From Trabulsiella odontotermitis (GTDB lineage Bacteria > Pseudomonadota > Gammaproteobacteria > Enterobacterales > Enterobacteriaceae): a stretch of 64,000 bases of DNA. The stretch is taken from positions 124,001-188,000 of the forward strand of contig NZ_LIFX01000009.1 of the NCBI RefSeq assembly GCF_001297775.1. The letters are read 5' to 3'. The stretch's first letter is position 1. Every line of letters starts with the position of its first letter. Of the stretch, positions 55,652 through 64,000 are shown in pieces. A program made the position numbers and the translations under genes. Below the pieces are notes generated by a model. It did no database searches. It saw nothing but the letters and a program-made list of their open reading frames with translations, and was not told the origin of the DNA.

Positions 55652-56872
55652 TTAACCCTGTAACAGTCGAATGAGCAAAGATCCGTTATAGAGGGCGTCC
55701 TTTACCAGCGCGGCCCCGGCCATCGTGCCACGGTTGGAAAATTGCGTGCTTTCCACGGCGATGTGCCGACTGTAGGCGGGTAAGGATTGCTGGCGGATAC
55801 AATCGGTTATTGCCGGGAAAAGAATTTCTGCCGCCTGGTTAAACGGCGAGCCGATCAATATTTTTTGCGGGTTAAACAAATTCACCATGATCGCGAGAAT
55901 GCGCCCGACGTTAGTACCGACACCGCTAATGATGTCTTTCGCCAGCAGATCCCCTTTCAGCGCTGCCTGACACAGCCAGTCCACGCTCAGCGGCTGCTGA
56001 TGCAACATGGAACTCATTGACTGGTTCATTCGCACCTGCGCCAGTTCCAGTACGCTCTCCACGCTGGCGATAGTTTCCAGACAACCATGGTTGCCGCAAT
56101 AGCAGCGTTTTCCGTAGGGATCGACCTGCGTATGGCCAATCTCCACCAGGCTGCTGCTACCGGCATGAAGCAGTCGTCCGTCAGTGATCACCCCGGCGCC
56201 CACGTTATGGTCGATGACCACCTGAATCACGTCACGTGCGCCACGCGAGGCGCCAAACAGCGATTCGGCCATGGTCCATGCGCTGATATCGTGCTGAATG
56301 TATACCGGTACACCAGTGTGCTCCGCCAGCGTTTCGCCGAGCTGCACTTCTTTTACGTCATCATAAAACGGCATCCGATAGATAATGCCGTTTTCGGTAT
56401 CGATAATCCCCGGCAGGGTGATGGCGATAGCCGTCAGACGTTCCAGCATGTGCTGATGACGGATAAAAAACTGGTCAATGTGGGTGATGATGCGGGTCAG
56501 AAACGGGGTGGGATCCTGCAATGGCAGCGGCAGTTGTTCTTCCACCACCAGCTTACTGCTGAGATCACGCAGCGCCAGATGGATCTCGCCACGGTTAATC
56601 CGCAGTGACAGATAATGCCAGGCTTCTGTCTCTACCATCAGCCCGACAGCGGGTCGGCCACGGCTGCCTGGCTCCTGGATTTCCGTCTCCTGCACCAGAT
56701 GCGCTTCGAGCATTTCGCGAACAATTTTGGTGATACTGGCCGGAGCCAGTTGCGCCAGCCGGGAGAGATCGATACGCGAAACCGGACCGAGCTGATCAAT
56801 CAGGCGATATACCGCTCCTGCGTTCGTCTGCTTTATTTGATCAATATGCCCTGGCTGACTATCGGCTACCAC
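55652..56872 (-). CDS. mlc: Mlc, glucose-responsive transcriptional repressor
   Basis: ROK-family repressor of ptsG, manXYZ and malT, released when dephosphorylated PtsG sequesters it at the membrane. The GTG start at 56872 (VVADSQPGHIDQIKQTNAGA) gives 406 residues as in E. coli; GTG 56875 is adjacent. The N-terminal helix-turn-helix (VSRIDLSRLAQLAPASITKI) and the zinc cluster PYGKRCYCGNHGCLE are intact, as is the C-terminal amphipathic helix (NGSLLIRLLQG). Confidence 0.96.
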   Translation of the reverse strand: MVADSQPGHIDQIKQTNAGAVYRLIDQLGPVSRIDLSRLAQLAPASITKIVREMLEAHLVQETEIQEPGSRGRPAVGLMVETEAWHYLSLRINRGEIHLALRDLSSKLVVEEQLPLPLQDPTPFLTRIITHIDQFFIRHQHMLERLTAIAITLPGIIDTENGIIYRMPFYDDVKEVQLGETLAEHTGVPVYIQHDISAWTMAESLFGASRGARDVIQVVIDHNVGAGVITDGRLLHAGSSSLVEIGHTQVDPYGKRCYCGNHGCLETIASVESVLELAQVRMNQSMSSMLHQQPLSVDWLCQAALKGDLLAKDIISGVGTNVGRILAIMVNLFNPQKILIGSPFNQAAEILFPAITDCIRQQSLPAYSRHIAVESTQFSNRGTMAGAALVKDALYNGSLLIRLLQG

Positions 56873-57002
56873 CACTCTCTCCCTTATTTTCGCGCTTCGA
56901 AATAAACTGTGGACTATGGTGAAGCACTTCAATAGCGGTCGTCAAATATTTACTTAGCCTTGTGATTTACTGCACATTTTTAACCCCGATTCAGCAGAAT
57001 TA

Positions 57003-57899
57003 TTAAGTATTCGCCACATGAATAAGGTGTTGCCTGAATCGTTCCGTCGCCTGACTCAGTTCGTGATGTTTGGACCACACCAGCCACATTTCTGATACCG
57101 CCTCTTTTTCGGTGATCGGCAACCAGCACATTTCATGCAACTGCACCCGCTTAAACGATGCCGGTAAAATCGACACGCCAAGCCCCGCCGCGACCAGTCC
57201 AATGATCGTCATCGCCTCGCCCACTTCCTGGGTAATCACTGGTGTCAGACCGAAGTGCCGCATCAAACCGAGAATGTCGTCGTACAGCCCGGTTCCCACA
57301 TGCGGATCGAAAAAAACAAACGGTTCTTTCGCCAGATCATACAGGCTGACTGATGATTGCTGCGCCAGCGGATGCACGCGCGGGATCATCGCCAGCAGCG
57401 GTTCACGCAGGATCATCTGCCACGCCAGGGTGTCCGGCAGTTGCGTGTTGCGCATCAACCCCAAATCCAGCGTTCCTTCATTCAGCGGCGCTATCTGTTC
57501 GCGGGTGTTGATCTCACGTGTCTGCAGGTGGACATCCGGGTAATGCTGGCGAAACATCGACAGCGTGTCAGAAACCGCCTTAATAAAGGGAGCCGATGAC
57601 GTAAACCCGAGGCGCAGTTCCCCTGTCTCGCCCTGATGGAGTCGTTCGGCGCGCGAGGCGGCATCTTCTACCATGCTCAGGATTTGCCGGCTGTCCGCCA
57701 GAAACTGTTTCCCGGCGGCTGTCAGACTCACGCTGCGGTTGGTACGGGCAAACAGGCGTGCGCCGATCTGCTGCTCAAGCGACTGAATTTGCTGGCTCAA
57801 TGGTGGCTGAGAAATGTTCAGCCGTGCGGCCGCGCGGCCGAAATGCAACTCTTCAGCAACGGCAACGAAATAGCGGAGATGACGCAGTTCGATATTCAT
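57003..57899 (-). CDS. ynfL: YnfL, LysR-family regulator
   Basis: A 298-residue LysR-type regulator with the N-terminal winged helix (LRYFVAVAEELHFGRAAARL, NISQPPLSQQIQSLE) and a type 2 periplasmic-binding effector domain. It is divergent from ynfM, as in E. coli, and probably controls it. The 117-bp shared gap is AT-rich around TATCATTTGAGATTATTAAT. The effector is unknown. Confidence 0.94.
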   Translation of the reverse strand: MNIELRHLRYFVAVAEELHFGRAAARLNISQPPLSQQIQSLEQQIGARLFARTNRSVSLTAAGKQFLADSRQILSMVEDAASRAERLHQGETGELRLGFTSSAPFIKAVSDTLSMFRQHYPDVHLQTREINTREQIAPLNEGTLDLGLMRNTQLPDTLAWQMILREPLLAMIPRVHPLAQQSSVSLYDLAKEPFVFFDPHVGTGLYDDILGLMRHFGLTPVITQEVGEAMTIIGLVAAGLGVSILPASFKRVQLHEMCWLPITEKEAVSEMWLVWSKHHELSQATERFRQHLIHVANT

Positions 57900-58016
57900 A
57901 GGTAAAAAGTATCATTTGAGATTATTAATATATTAGACAGAATATTTACAATTTCCTACTCTGGTGTTGCGTCGTTCTGACGTGTGATGAATCGCTCGTT
58001 TTTGCAAGGATCTATT

Positions 58017-59267
58017 GTGAGTCGTACTACTACCGCTGACACCGCCCCGGCTGGCGACGTCAGCGAAGCACCAGCATCTCAGCCAACGGAATTTATCCGG
58101 CGAGGAACGCCACAGTTTATGCGCGTTACCCTCGCTCTTTTCTCTGCCGGTCTGGCGACCTTTGCCCTGCTCTATTGCGTGCAGCCAATTCTGCCGATTC
58201 TGTCGCATGAGTTTGGCATCTCACCTGCCAGTACCAGTATTTCACTGTCGATTGCCACGGCGATGCTGGCGATAGGCCTGCTGTTTACCGGCCCGCTCTC
58301 TGACGCGATCGGCCGCAAACCGGTGATGGTCACCGCGCTGCTGCTGGCCTCCTGCTGTACGCTGCTCTCCACGATGATGACCAGCTGGCATGGCATCCTG
58401 ATCATGCGTGCGCTGATTGGTCTGTCACTGAGCGGTGTGGCCGCGGTCGGCATGACCTACCTGAGCGAAGAGATCCACCCCAGCTTTGTGGCGTTCTCGA
58501 TGGGGCTGTACATCAGCGGTAACTCTATCGGCGGAATGAGCGGACGTCTGCTGACCGGGGTATTTACCGATTTCATGGGCTGGCGTATCGCGATGGCCGT
58601 CATCGGCTGCTTCGCCCTCGCCTCCGCGCTGATGTTCTGGCGAATATTGCCCGATTCCCGCCATTTCAGGCCAACGTCGCTGCGGCCCAAAACGCTGTTT
58701 ATCAACTTCCGTCTGCACTGGCGCGATCGCGGGTTGCCGCTGTTGTTCCTTGAAGGTTTCCTGCTGATGGGGGCGTTCGTCACGCTGTTTAACTACATCG
58801 GCTATCGCCTGATGATGTCGCCGTGGTCACTGAGCCAGGCGGTAGTGGGTTTACTTTCTGTTGCCTACCTCACCGGCACATGGAGTTCGCCAAAAGCAGG
58901 CGCGATGACCGCGCGCTATGGCCGCGGCCCGGTGATGCTGTTCGGTATCGCCGTGATGCTCACCGGTTTGCTGGTGACGCTGTTTTCCTCCCTGTGGCTA
59001 ATTTTTGCGGGCATGCTGCTGTTCTCTGCCGGTTTCTTTGCTGCGCACTCGGTCGCCAGTAGCTGGATCGGCCCACGCGCCCGCCGTGCCCGCGGGCAGG
59101 CATCGTCACTGTATCTGTTCAGCTACTATCTGGGCTCCAGTATCGCCGGTACCCTCGGCGGCGTTTTCTGGCATAACTACGGCTGGAATGGCGTCGGCGG
59201 GTTCATCGCGGCAATACTGGTTGTGGCGTTGCTGGTGGGTGCTTCGTTGCATAAGCGGTTGCATTAA
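58017..59267 (+). CDS. ynfM: YnfM, MFS transporter
   Basis: A 416-residue twelve-helix MFS protein; E. coli YnfM has 417 residues and has been linked to arabinose and drug efflux. The GTG start at 58017 (VSRTTTADTAPAG) follows AAGGAT and aligns with the E. coli N-terminus. Motif A LLFTGPLSDAIGRKPVMV follows helix 2; the end (HNYGWNGVGGFIAAILVVAL) is typical. In-frame codons before 58017 are in the promoter region. Confidence 0.94.
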   Translation: MSRTTTADTAPAGDVSEAPASQPTEFIRRGTPQFMRVTLALFSAGLATFALLYCVQPILPILSHEFGISPASTSISLSIATAMLAIGLLFTGPLSDAIGRKPVMVTALLLASCCTLLSTMMTSWHGILIMRALIGLSLSGVAAVGMTYLSEEIHPSFVAFSMGLYISGNSIGGMSGRLLTGVFTDFMGWRIAMAVIGCFALASALMFWRILPDSRHFRPTSLRPKTLFINFRLHWRDRGLPLLFLEGFLLMGAFVTLFNYIGYRLMMSPWSLSQAVVGLLSVAYLTGTWSSPKAGAMTARYGRGPVMLFGIAVMLTGLLVTLFSSLWLIFAGMLLFSAGFFAAHSVASSWIGPRARRARGQASSLYLFSYYLGSSIAGTLGGVFWHNYGWNGVGGFIAAILVVALLVGASLHKRLH

Positions 59268-59376
59268 CATTTATCGTGGCTCTGTTCAGGGGCCACATAA
59301 TTCCCGCAAATCCTTTTCCCTCGCCGCCAGGCATGTAATAGTGACCCCACTCATTCACAACGCACTTCAGGGCACT

Positions 59377-60861
59377 ATGGAAAACGAAAACTACCAACAA
59401 CTCACCCGCACTTTCCTTCGTCTCTCCCGTTTCTCGCATCTTTCGGCCATCGCTGGCTGGGATATGTTCGCGATGATGCCCCCGGGCGGCAGTGCGGCGC
59501 GTGGCGAAGCGCTGGCCGAACTCGGCGTACTCCAGCATCAGATCCTGACAGATAAAAACGTCGCGCAATGGCTCAATGCGGCGCAGCAGGAAGATCTGAA
59601 CGATGACGAGCAGGCCAACCTGCGGGAAATGGCGCGGGCGCATTATCAGGCCGCCCTGCTACCGGAAAGCCTGGTAGAAGCGAAATCGCTGGCGGGCAGC
59701 CGTTGTGAACATGCGTGGCGCACGCAGCGCCCGGCCAATGACTGGCAGGGTTTCTCGGCAAATCTGAAAGAAGTGGTCAGACTGAGCCGCGAAGAGGCGC
59801 GCATTCGTGCGGAGGCTAAAGGCGTTTCCTGCTACGACGCACTGCTTGATATCTTCGAACCGGACATGACCAGCGCCCGGCTGGATGTGTTGTTTGCCGA
59901 CCTCAAATCCTGGCTGCCGGATCTGCTGGCACAGGCGGTGGAGAAACAGTCCCGTCAGTCACTGGTGGCGCCACAGGGCCCGTTCCCGATAGAAAAACAG
60001 CGCGCGGCCGGGCTGGAAGTGATGCGGATGCTGGGGTTTGATTTTGACCACGGTCGTCTGGACGTCAGTGCGCACCCGTTCTGCGGCGGCGTGCCGGAAG
60101 ATGTGCGCATCACTACCCGTTACAATGAAAATGAACTGCTGAGCGCCCTGTTCGGCGTGATCCACGAAACCGGTCACGCACGCTATGAGCAAAATCTGCC
60201 TCGCCACTGGCCGGGGCAACCGATCGCGCTCGCCCGTTCCACCGCCATTCATGAATCGCAAAGCCTGTTCTTTGAAATGCAGTTGGGTCGCAGCAAGGCG
60301 TTCCTGCAACACCTGCTGCCAGTTGTCATCCAGCACTTTGGCATGCAGCCCGCGTTTGAACTGGATAACTTCACGGCGTGGAACCAGCGCGTGAAGCCTG
60401 GTTTTATTCGCGTTGACGCCGATGAAGTCAGCTATCCGGCCCATGTGATCCTTCGTTATGACATTGAGCGGGCATTGATTGATGGCGACATTGAGGTGGA
60501 TGACATCCCCGCCCTGTGGGATGAGAAAATGCAGTCCTGGCTGGGGCTTTCCACCAAAGGTAATTACCGCGACGGCTGTATGCAGGATATTCACTGGACC
60601 GACGGCGGATTCGGTTATTTCCCGTCCTACACACTGGGCGCGATGTACGCCGCACAACTGTTTAATGCCGCGCGCTCGGCGCTGCCGGATCTTGATGACG
60701 CTCTCGCCCGGGGAGATTTCAGTCCGCTGTTTGGCTGGCTCTCGCAGAACATCTGGCGGCACGGCAGCCGCTTCAGCACCTCGCAACTGATTCAGCAGGC
60801 CACCGGGGAAGATCTCAACAGCCGTTATTTCCGCCAGCACCTCACCGCCCGTTACCTCTGA
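59377..60861 (+). CDS. M32-family metallocarboxypeptidase
   Basis: A 494-residue Taq-type carboxypeptidase, a soluble zinc or cobalt enzyme removing C-terminal residues. The active site HETGH has His263 (GVIHETGHARYEQ), and the second-shell motif is AIHESQSLFFEMQLGRS. Family segments IAGWDMFAMMPPGG and FIRVDADEVSYPAHVILRYD are intact. The start at 59377 (MENENYQQLTRTF) follows CAGGG; longer readings run into ynfM in another frame. There is no equivalent at this place in E. coli K-12. Confidence 0.92.
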   Translation: MENENYQQLTRTFLRLSRFSHLSAIAGWDMFAMMPPGGSAARGEALAELGVLQHQILTDKNVAQWLNAAQQEDLNDDEQANLREMARAHYQAALLPESLVEAKSLAGSRCEHAWRTQRPANDWQGFSANLKEVVRLSREEARIRAEAKGVSCYDALLDIFEPDMTSARLDVLFADLKSWLPDLLAQAVEKQSRQSLVAPQGPFPIEKQRAAGLEVMRMLGFDFDHGRLDVSAHPFCGGVPEDVRITTRYNENELLSALFGVIHETGHARYEQNLPRHWPGQPIALARSTAIHESQSLFFEMQLGRSKAFLQHLLPVVIQHFGMQPAFELDNFTAWNQRVKPGFIRVDADEVSYPAHVILRYDIERALIDGDIEVDDIPALWDEKMQSWLGLSTKGNYRDGCMQDIHWTDGGFGYFPSYTLGAMYAAQLFNAARSALPDLDDALARGDFSPLFGWLSQNIWRHGSRFSTSQLIQQATGEDLNSRYFRQHLTARYL

Positions 60862-60867
60862 AATCCG

Positions 60868-60889
60868 CGCCGGGAGCCTGCTCCCGGCG
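60868..60889 (+). terminator. Hairpin terminator after the M32 peptidase gene
   Basis: CGCCGGGAG (60868-60876) and CTCCCGGCG (60881-60889) form a 9-bp stem with a CCTG loop 6 bp past the stop. Only a short TTGT follows, so termination strength is uncertain. Confidence 0.65.
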
Positions 60890-60892
60890 TTG

Positions 60893-60906
60893 TACAAATG
60901 GTTACA
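60893..60906 (+). promoter_or_regulatory. RstA box of the asr promoter
   Basis: TACAAATGGTTACA matches the RstA consensus (TACATNTNGTTACA) at all but one defined position. It lies about 107 bp upstream of the asr start. Acid induction of asr through RstBA is known in E. coli. Confidence 0.75.
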
Positions 60907-61012
60907 CGCCGATACCAATCACTCACGGAAAGCCTTTAAACACAGGGATATAGTTTCTTCAACGGCCCCGCAGTGGGGTTGAAATGAAGAAACTAATTTC
61001 GAGGGTATCAGA

Positions 61013-61345
61013 ATGAATAAAGTATTAGCTCTGGTTGTTGCCGCTGCTATGGGTCTGTCTTCCGCTGCATTCGCGGCTGACACTGCAACCTCTACTGCGG
61101 CTCCGGCAGCACCTGCTGCAACAGCCTCTACTACCGCTAAGGCTGCTCCGGCAAAAACGATGCATCACAAAAAACACAAAAAAGCAGCGCCAGCTCAGAA
61201 AGCGCAGGCTGCTAAAAAACACCACAAAAAAGCCGCAAAAGCTGAAGCGACCAAACCGGTAGAACAGAAAGCGCAGGCCGCTAAAAAACATAAAAAACAC
61301 GTGAAACACGAAGCCACTAAACCGGCAGCAAAACCAGCCGCATAA
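61013..61345 (+). CDS. asr: Asr, acid shock protein
   Basis: A 110-residue periplasmic protein strongly induced by low pH. The signal peptide ([22 protein letters not shown]) precedes an Ala/Lys/His/Pro-rich, disordered body with repeated [21 protein letters not shown] units (two QKAQAAKKH copies about 29 residues apart). Composition and repeats fit E. coli Asr (102 residues), and the extra residues come from repeat variation. GAGGG lies upstream, and a strong terminator follows. Confidence 0.94.
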   Translation: MNKVLALVVAAAMGLSSAAFAADTATSTAAPAAPAATASTTAKAAPAKTMHHKKHKKAAPAQKAQAAKKHHKKAAKAEATKPVEQKAQAAKKHKKHVKHEATKPAAKPAA

Positions 61346-61378
61346 TCTCGTCTGGTCGTACATTCCTGTGTAATAAAT

Positions 61379-61404
61379 CGGCGCTGGTTCAGCGCCGTTT
61401 TTTT
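61379..61404 (+). terminator. Rho-independent terminator of asr
   Basis: CGGCGCTG (61379-61386) pairs with CAGCGCCG (61390-61397) around GTT, followed by seven T. Confidence 0.92.
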
Positions 61405-61417
61405 CTGGAGAGCAATG

Positions 61418-61501
61418 ATGTTGCGGCGCTATCGATTTGAGCTCATCCTTATTCTGCTGATTATTTGCGCGCTTGTTGCGACGAGATTTTTCTTATCCTG
61501 A
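61418..61501 (+). CDS. ydgU: YdgU, small membrane protein
   Basis: A 27-residue single-helix inner-membrane protein (MLRRYRFELILILLIICALV, then ATRFFLS), close to E. coli YdgU, which is encoded just after asr. Function unknown; it is acid-associated through its position. An adjacent in-frame ATG at 61415 may be used instead. Ribosome binding site TGGAGAGC. It probably depends on readthrough of the asr terminator. Confidence 0.85.
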   Translation: MLRRYRFELILILLIICALVATRFFLS

Positions 61502-61602
61502 ATGTAGCACGCTGATTTTACTCCCCCTTTTCCGCTGTCCCGTCTATAGTTATTTCATTGGGTTCACTTTTAATAATTCTAATTGCCCCATCAGAGTGAG
61601 AT

Positions 61603-62430
61603 ATGCACAAATTCGTAGTACCTGTTCTGGGATCGCTTTGCTTGTTTTGTACTTTCGCCCACGCCGATAGTCCCGATGATGACAGTATCAGTGCGAGCGA
61701 TGTGAAAACGCTTTTCTTCGGGCAGGACGACAGGATACGCGTCACCCATCCAGCCGACGCCCCCTGGGACGCCATCGGTCAACTGGAAACCGAAAGCGGG
61801 AACCTCTGTACCGCAACACTTATCTCACCACGACTGGCACTTACCGCCGGTCATTGCCTGCTGACACCACCCGACGCAAAGCCCGATAAAGCCGTCGCAT
61901 TGCGCTTTGTGTCGCAAAAAGGCGTCTGGCGCTATGAAATTCATGGTATCGAAGGACGCGTTGAACCCTCACTGGGTCGTCGTCTGAAAGCCGATGGCGA
62001 TGGCTGGATTGTGCCGTCCTCCGCCGCGCCCTGGGATTATGGCCTGATTGTGCTGAACTATTCGCCATCAGGCATCACCCCACTGCCGCTGTTCGAGGGC
62101 AACAAAGCAGCGCTGATTGCCGCCCTGAAAGCGAACAACCGCAAGGTGACGCAGTCCGGTTATCCTCTCGATCATATCGATGATCTCTATAGCCATCAGG
62201 ATTGTATTGTCACCGGCTGGGCGCAGACGTCCGTGATGTCACATCAGTGTGACACGCTCCCCGGCGACAGCGGCTCTCCGCTGCTGCTGAAAACGGATTC
62301 CGGCTGGCAGGTGATTGGCGTGCAAAGCTCGGCACCGGCGGCGAAAGATCGCTGGCGCGCCGACAACCGCGCCATCTCCGTCACCGGTTTTCACGACAAA
62401 CTGGAAGCGCTGGCAAACGAATCGCCTTAG
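61603..62430 (+). CDS. ydgD: YdgD, trypsin-like serine protease
   Basis: A 275-residue secreted protease of the trypsin fold (E. coli 273). The signal peptide ([21 protein letters not shown]) is followed by the catalytic triad: His in [10 protein letters not shown], Asp in WDYGLIVLN and Ser in [11 protein letters not shown]. Cysteines flank the His and Ser loops as in trypsin relatives (NLCTATL/GHC; QDCI/HQCD). The substrate is unknown. The end overlaps the convergent GGDEF-EAL gene by 4 bp. Confidence 0.94.
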   Translation: MHKFVVPVLGSLCLFCTFAHADSPDDDSISASDVKTLFFGQDDRIRVTHPADAPWDAIGQLETESGNLCTATLISPRLALTAGHCLLTPPDAKPDKAVALRFVSQKGVWRYEIHGIEGRVEPSLGRRLKADGDGWIVPSSAAPWDYGLIVLNYSPSGITPLPLFEGNKAALIAALKANNRKVTQSGYPLDHIDDLYSHQDCIVTGWAQTSVMSHQCDTLPGDSGSPLLLKTDSGWQVIGVQSSAPAAKDRWRADNRAISVTGFHDKLEALANESP

Positions 62431-64000
62431 CCCTCCTGGCCTTGTTGCTGATGCAACTGCAGCAGCGAGGCGATGGGTACCGGCTCGCTGAAGTAGAATC
62501 CCTGCAACAAGTCACACCCCGCCAGACGCAGCATCGTCAGCTGTTTTTCCGTCTCCACGCCTTCAGCAATGACGGTCATTCCCAGTGCACTGGCGACGCG
62601 GATCGCGCCACTCACCAGCGCCGCCGCCTGCTCATCTTCCGTCACCAGACCCGCCAGTGATTTATCGATTTTGACGGTATCAAAGCTGAAACGCCGCAGA
62701 TAGCCGAGGCTCGAATAGCCGGTGCCGAAATCATCCAGCGCCACCGTGGTGCCGAGGGTTTTCAGGTTGAGGATCGCCGTGCGGGCGCGCTCAGGGTTTT
62801 CCAGTACGTAGGTTTCTGTTACTTCGAGTTGCAGACGCGAGGCGGGAAAACGACTGGCAATCAGCACGCCCGCCACCTTCTCTTCAAATCCAGGATCGCG
62901 AAACTGCGCCGGGGAAATATTCACCGACAACCGGAGATCATTCAGCGGTTGCAAATCCTGACAGGCGCGGCGTAAGACAAATTGTCCCAGCGAATAAATT
63001 AGCCCGCCGGTTTCGGCGATACCAATAAACTCATCCGGTTTCAGTTCCCCTTTCGGCCGCCGTGGCCAGCGTACCAGCGCCTCGACGATGATCGTCGTCT
63101 GCGTACGGGCATCAACGATCGGCTGATACCAGACGTCAAATTCGTCGTTTTCCAGCCCCAGGCGAATGTCGTTTTCAATCATCAACTGGTATTCACGGGC
63201 GCTGTTCAGCTCGGCGTCGTAATGGGTGATCCGTCCTTTGCCGGTGATCTTGGAATGGTACATCGCGATATCCGCGCGCCGGAACAGTTCGGAGCGCAGA
63301 CAGTCCGCTGGCGAACCGCTGGCGATACCGATGCTGGCGCCAATATAAATGGTGCGATCGCCCAGTCGGACAGGCGCGTTAAGGCGCTCCAGCACGCGCC
63401 CGGCAAAGGCCGACGCCTGTGCCTCTGAGTATTCGCCTTCGAGGGTCATGGCGAACTCGTCGCCTCCCAGTCGCGCCAGCATGCCGCCTGGTGGCACAAT
63501 CGCCTGCAACGTATGGGCGATGTGAATAATCAGCTCGTCACCCACATCATGACCGTGCACATCGTTGACGTCTTTAAATCCATCGAGATCGATAAAGACC
63601 ACGGTTTTGATTTCGTTGTTATCCGGGTTCTGCGCGTCTTCCAGCCGTTCGATCAACGCGCGACGGTTCGGTAAGCGGCTGAGCCAGTCCGTCAGTGCAA
63701 TATCCCGCGCGTACTTTTCGTTGCGTGCCAGCCTGAACAGCCCCACACCACTGAAGAGGATGAACAACACAATTAACCCGGCGGCCAGCAACACAATATG
63801 ACGGATGTCAGCGGACGCGGCGCCTGCTGCCTCCGCACCCGGCAGCCGCGGACGCCAGTTGAGATAACCCACGACAGCGCCATTGGCAGTACGCAACGGC
63901 ACGCTGAAGCTGCTGTTTTTCCCGGCGGTCATGTTGAGATTATTAATCTGGAAGATATTTCCCAGCTCTTTGAGATTTGCGGCATTAATATGGCGGGTTA
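62427..64000 (-). CDS. GGDEF-EAL c-di-GMP protein (5' end outside window)
   Basis: The frame stays open past the ATG at 63932 to the window edge (reading [15 protein letters not shown] upstream of it), so the true start lies beyond. Visible order: the end of a periplasmic sensor domain ([16 protein letters not shown], compatible with CHASE4), a membrane helix ([21 protein letters not shown], shown as [15 protein letters not shown]), GGDEF with intact [10 protein letters not shown], and an EAL domain with [21 protein letters not shown] and EGVETEKQL. No RxxD I-site precedes GGDEF. Both catalytic signatures are complete, so synthesis, hydrolysis or both are possible. Confidence 0.9.
   Translation of the reverse strand, partial: TRHINAANLKELGNIFQINNLNMTAGKNSSFSVPLRTANGAVVGYLNWRPRLPGAEAAGAASADIRHIVLLAAGLIVLFILFSGVGLFRLARNEKYARDIALTDWLSRLPNRRALIERLEDAQNPDNNEIKTVVFIDLDGFKDVNDVHGHDVGDELIIHIAHTLQAIVPPGGMLARLGGDEFAMTLEGEYSEAQASAFAGRVLERLNAPVRLGDRTIYIGASIGIASGSPADCLRSELFRRADIAMYHSKITGKGRITHYDAELNSAREYQLMIENDIRLGLENDEFDVWYQPIVDARTQTTIIVEALVRWPRRPKGELKPDEFIGIAETGGLIYSLGQFVLRRACQDLQPLNDLRLSVNISPAQFRDPGFEEKVAGVLIASRFPASRLQLEVTETYVLENPERARTAILNLKTLGTTVALDDFGTGYSSLGYLRRFSFDTVKIDKSLAGLVTEDEQAAALVSGAIRVASALGMTVIAEGVETEKQLTMLRLAGCDLLQGFYFSEPVPIASLLQLHQQQGQEG

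Noticed and set aside
59005..59376. 618-aa version of the M32 peptidase beginning inside ynfM
   Set aside because: The extra part is ynfM read in another frame; homology begins at MENENYQQ.
59959..60918. 319-aa ORF on the - strand over the M32 peptidase
   Set aside because: Antisense shadow of a well-conserved metallopeptidase; no protein features.
61080..61330. Repeats in asr as a CRISPR or mobile repeat
   Set aside because: They are low-complexity Ala/Lys/His codons of the acid shock protein, not spaced identical repeats.
1..64000. Prophage, insertion sequence, CRISPR array, tRNA or rRNA
   Set aside because: No transposase, integrase, phage structural genes, repeat-spacer arrays or recognisable tRNA/rRNA sequences were seen.

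Overview
The window is a chromosomal segment from a member of the Enterobacteriaceae. Gene order and protein similarity follow the E. coli K-12 blocks yddG-fdnGHI-maeA-sra, uxaB-dgcF-yneG-glsB-sad-ptrR-sotB-marCRAB-eamA-ydeE and dcp-ydfG-rspR-ydfI-rspA-ynfB-speG-ynfC-ynfD-ynfK-mlc-ynfL-ynfM-asr-ydgU-ydgD. Proteins recalled from E. coli match closely but not identically, and several E. coli genes are absent (adhP, bdm, osmC, dgcZ, rspB, ynfEFGH). The strain is therefore a relative such as Citrobacter rather than E. coli itself; the genus is an inference.

Layout. 1-5.7 kb: yddG (cut by the window start) diverges from the selenocysteine-containing formate dehydrogenase N operon, which has NarL and FNR sites. 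5.7-8.6 kb: an R2K ATP-grasp gene and an ABC-F gene, the latter behind a leader ORF and a possible attenuator. 8.7-14.3 kb: maeA, sra, a YahK-like alcohol dehydrogenase, an MFS transporter and the SOS-boxed nuclease gene cho. 14.4-17.3 kb: an orphan cytochrome P450 and a divergent bdcA/bdcR-like pair with two matching operators. 17.3-23.8 kb: a five-gene cluster of sensor kinase, response regulator and ABC importer. 23.9-24.8 kb: two coupled tiny ORFs and a VOC-family protein.

25-34.6 kb: uxaB, two diguanylate cyclases, yneG, glsB, a chemoreceptor, sad and its divergent LysR regulator. 34.7-40.2 kb: sotB, marC, marRAB with both MarR operators and the marbox, eamA and ydeE. 40.2-42.7 kb: an XRE-type membrane regulator behind evenly spaced CTGTCG repeats, an MFS pseudogene with an internal deletion, and a two-repeat membrane protein. 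42.8-52.4 kb: dcp, ydfG, rspR and a uronate cluster (rspA, a second uxaC, a GPH-family transporter, ydfI) that supplies uptake, isomerase, reductase and dehydratase steps from D-glucuronate to KDG. 52.7-64 kb: ynfB, speG, ynfC, ynfD, ynfK, mlc, ynfL/ynfM, an M32 carboxypeptidase, asr, ydgU, ydgD and a GGDEF-EAL protein cut by the window end.

No tRNA, rRNA, insertion sequence, prophage or CRISPR array was recognised. The most interesting features are the candidate leader-peptide attenuator of the ABC-F gene, the 11-bp-spaced repeats before the XRE regulator, the carboxylate-type two-component system beside an Fbp-like importer, the self-contained uronate cluster, and the orphan P450.
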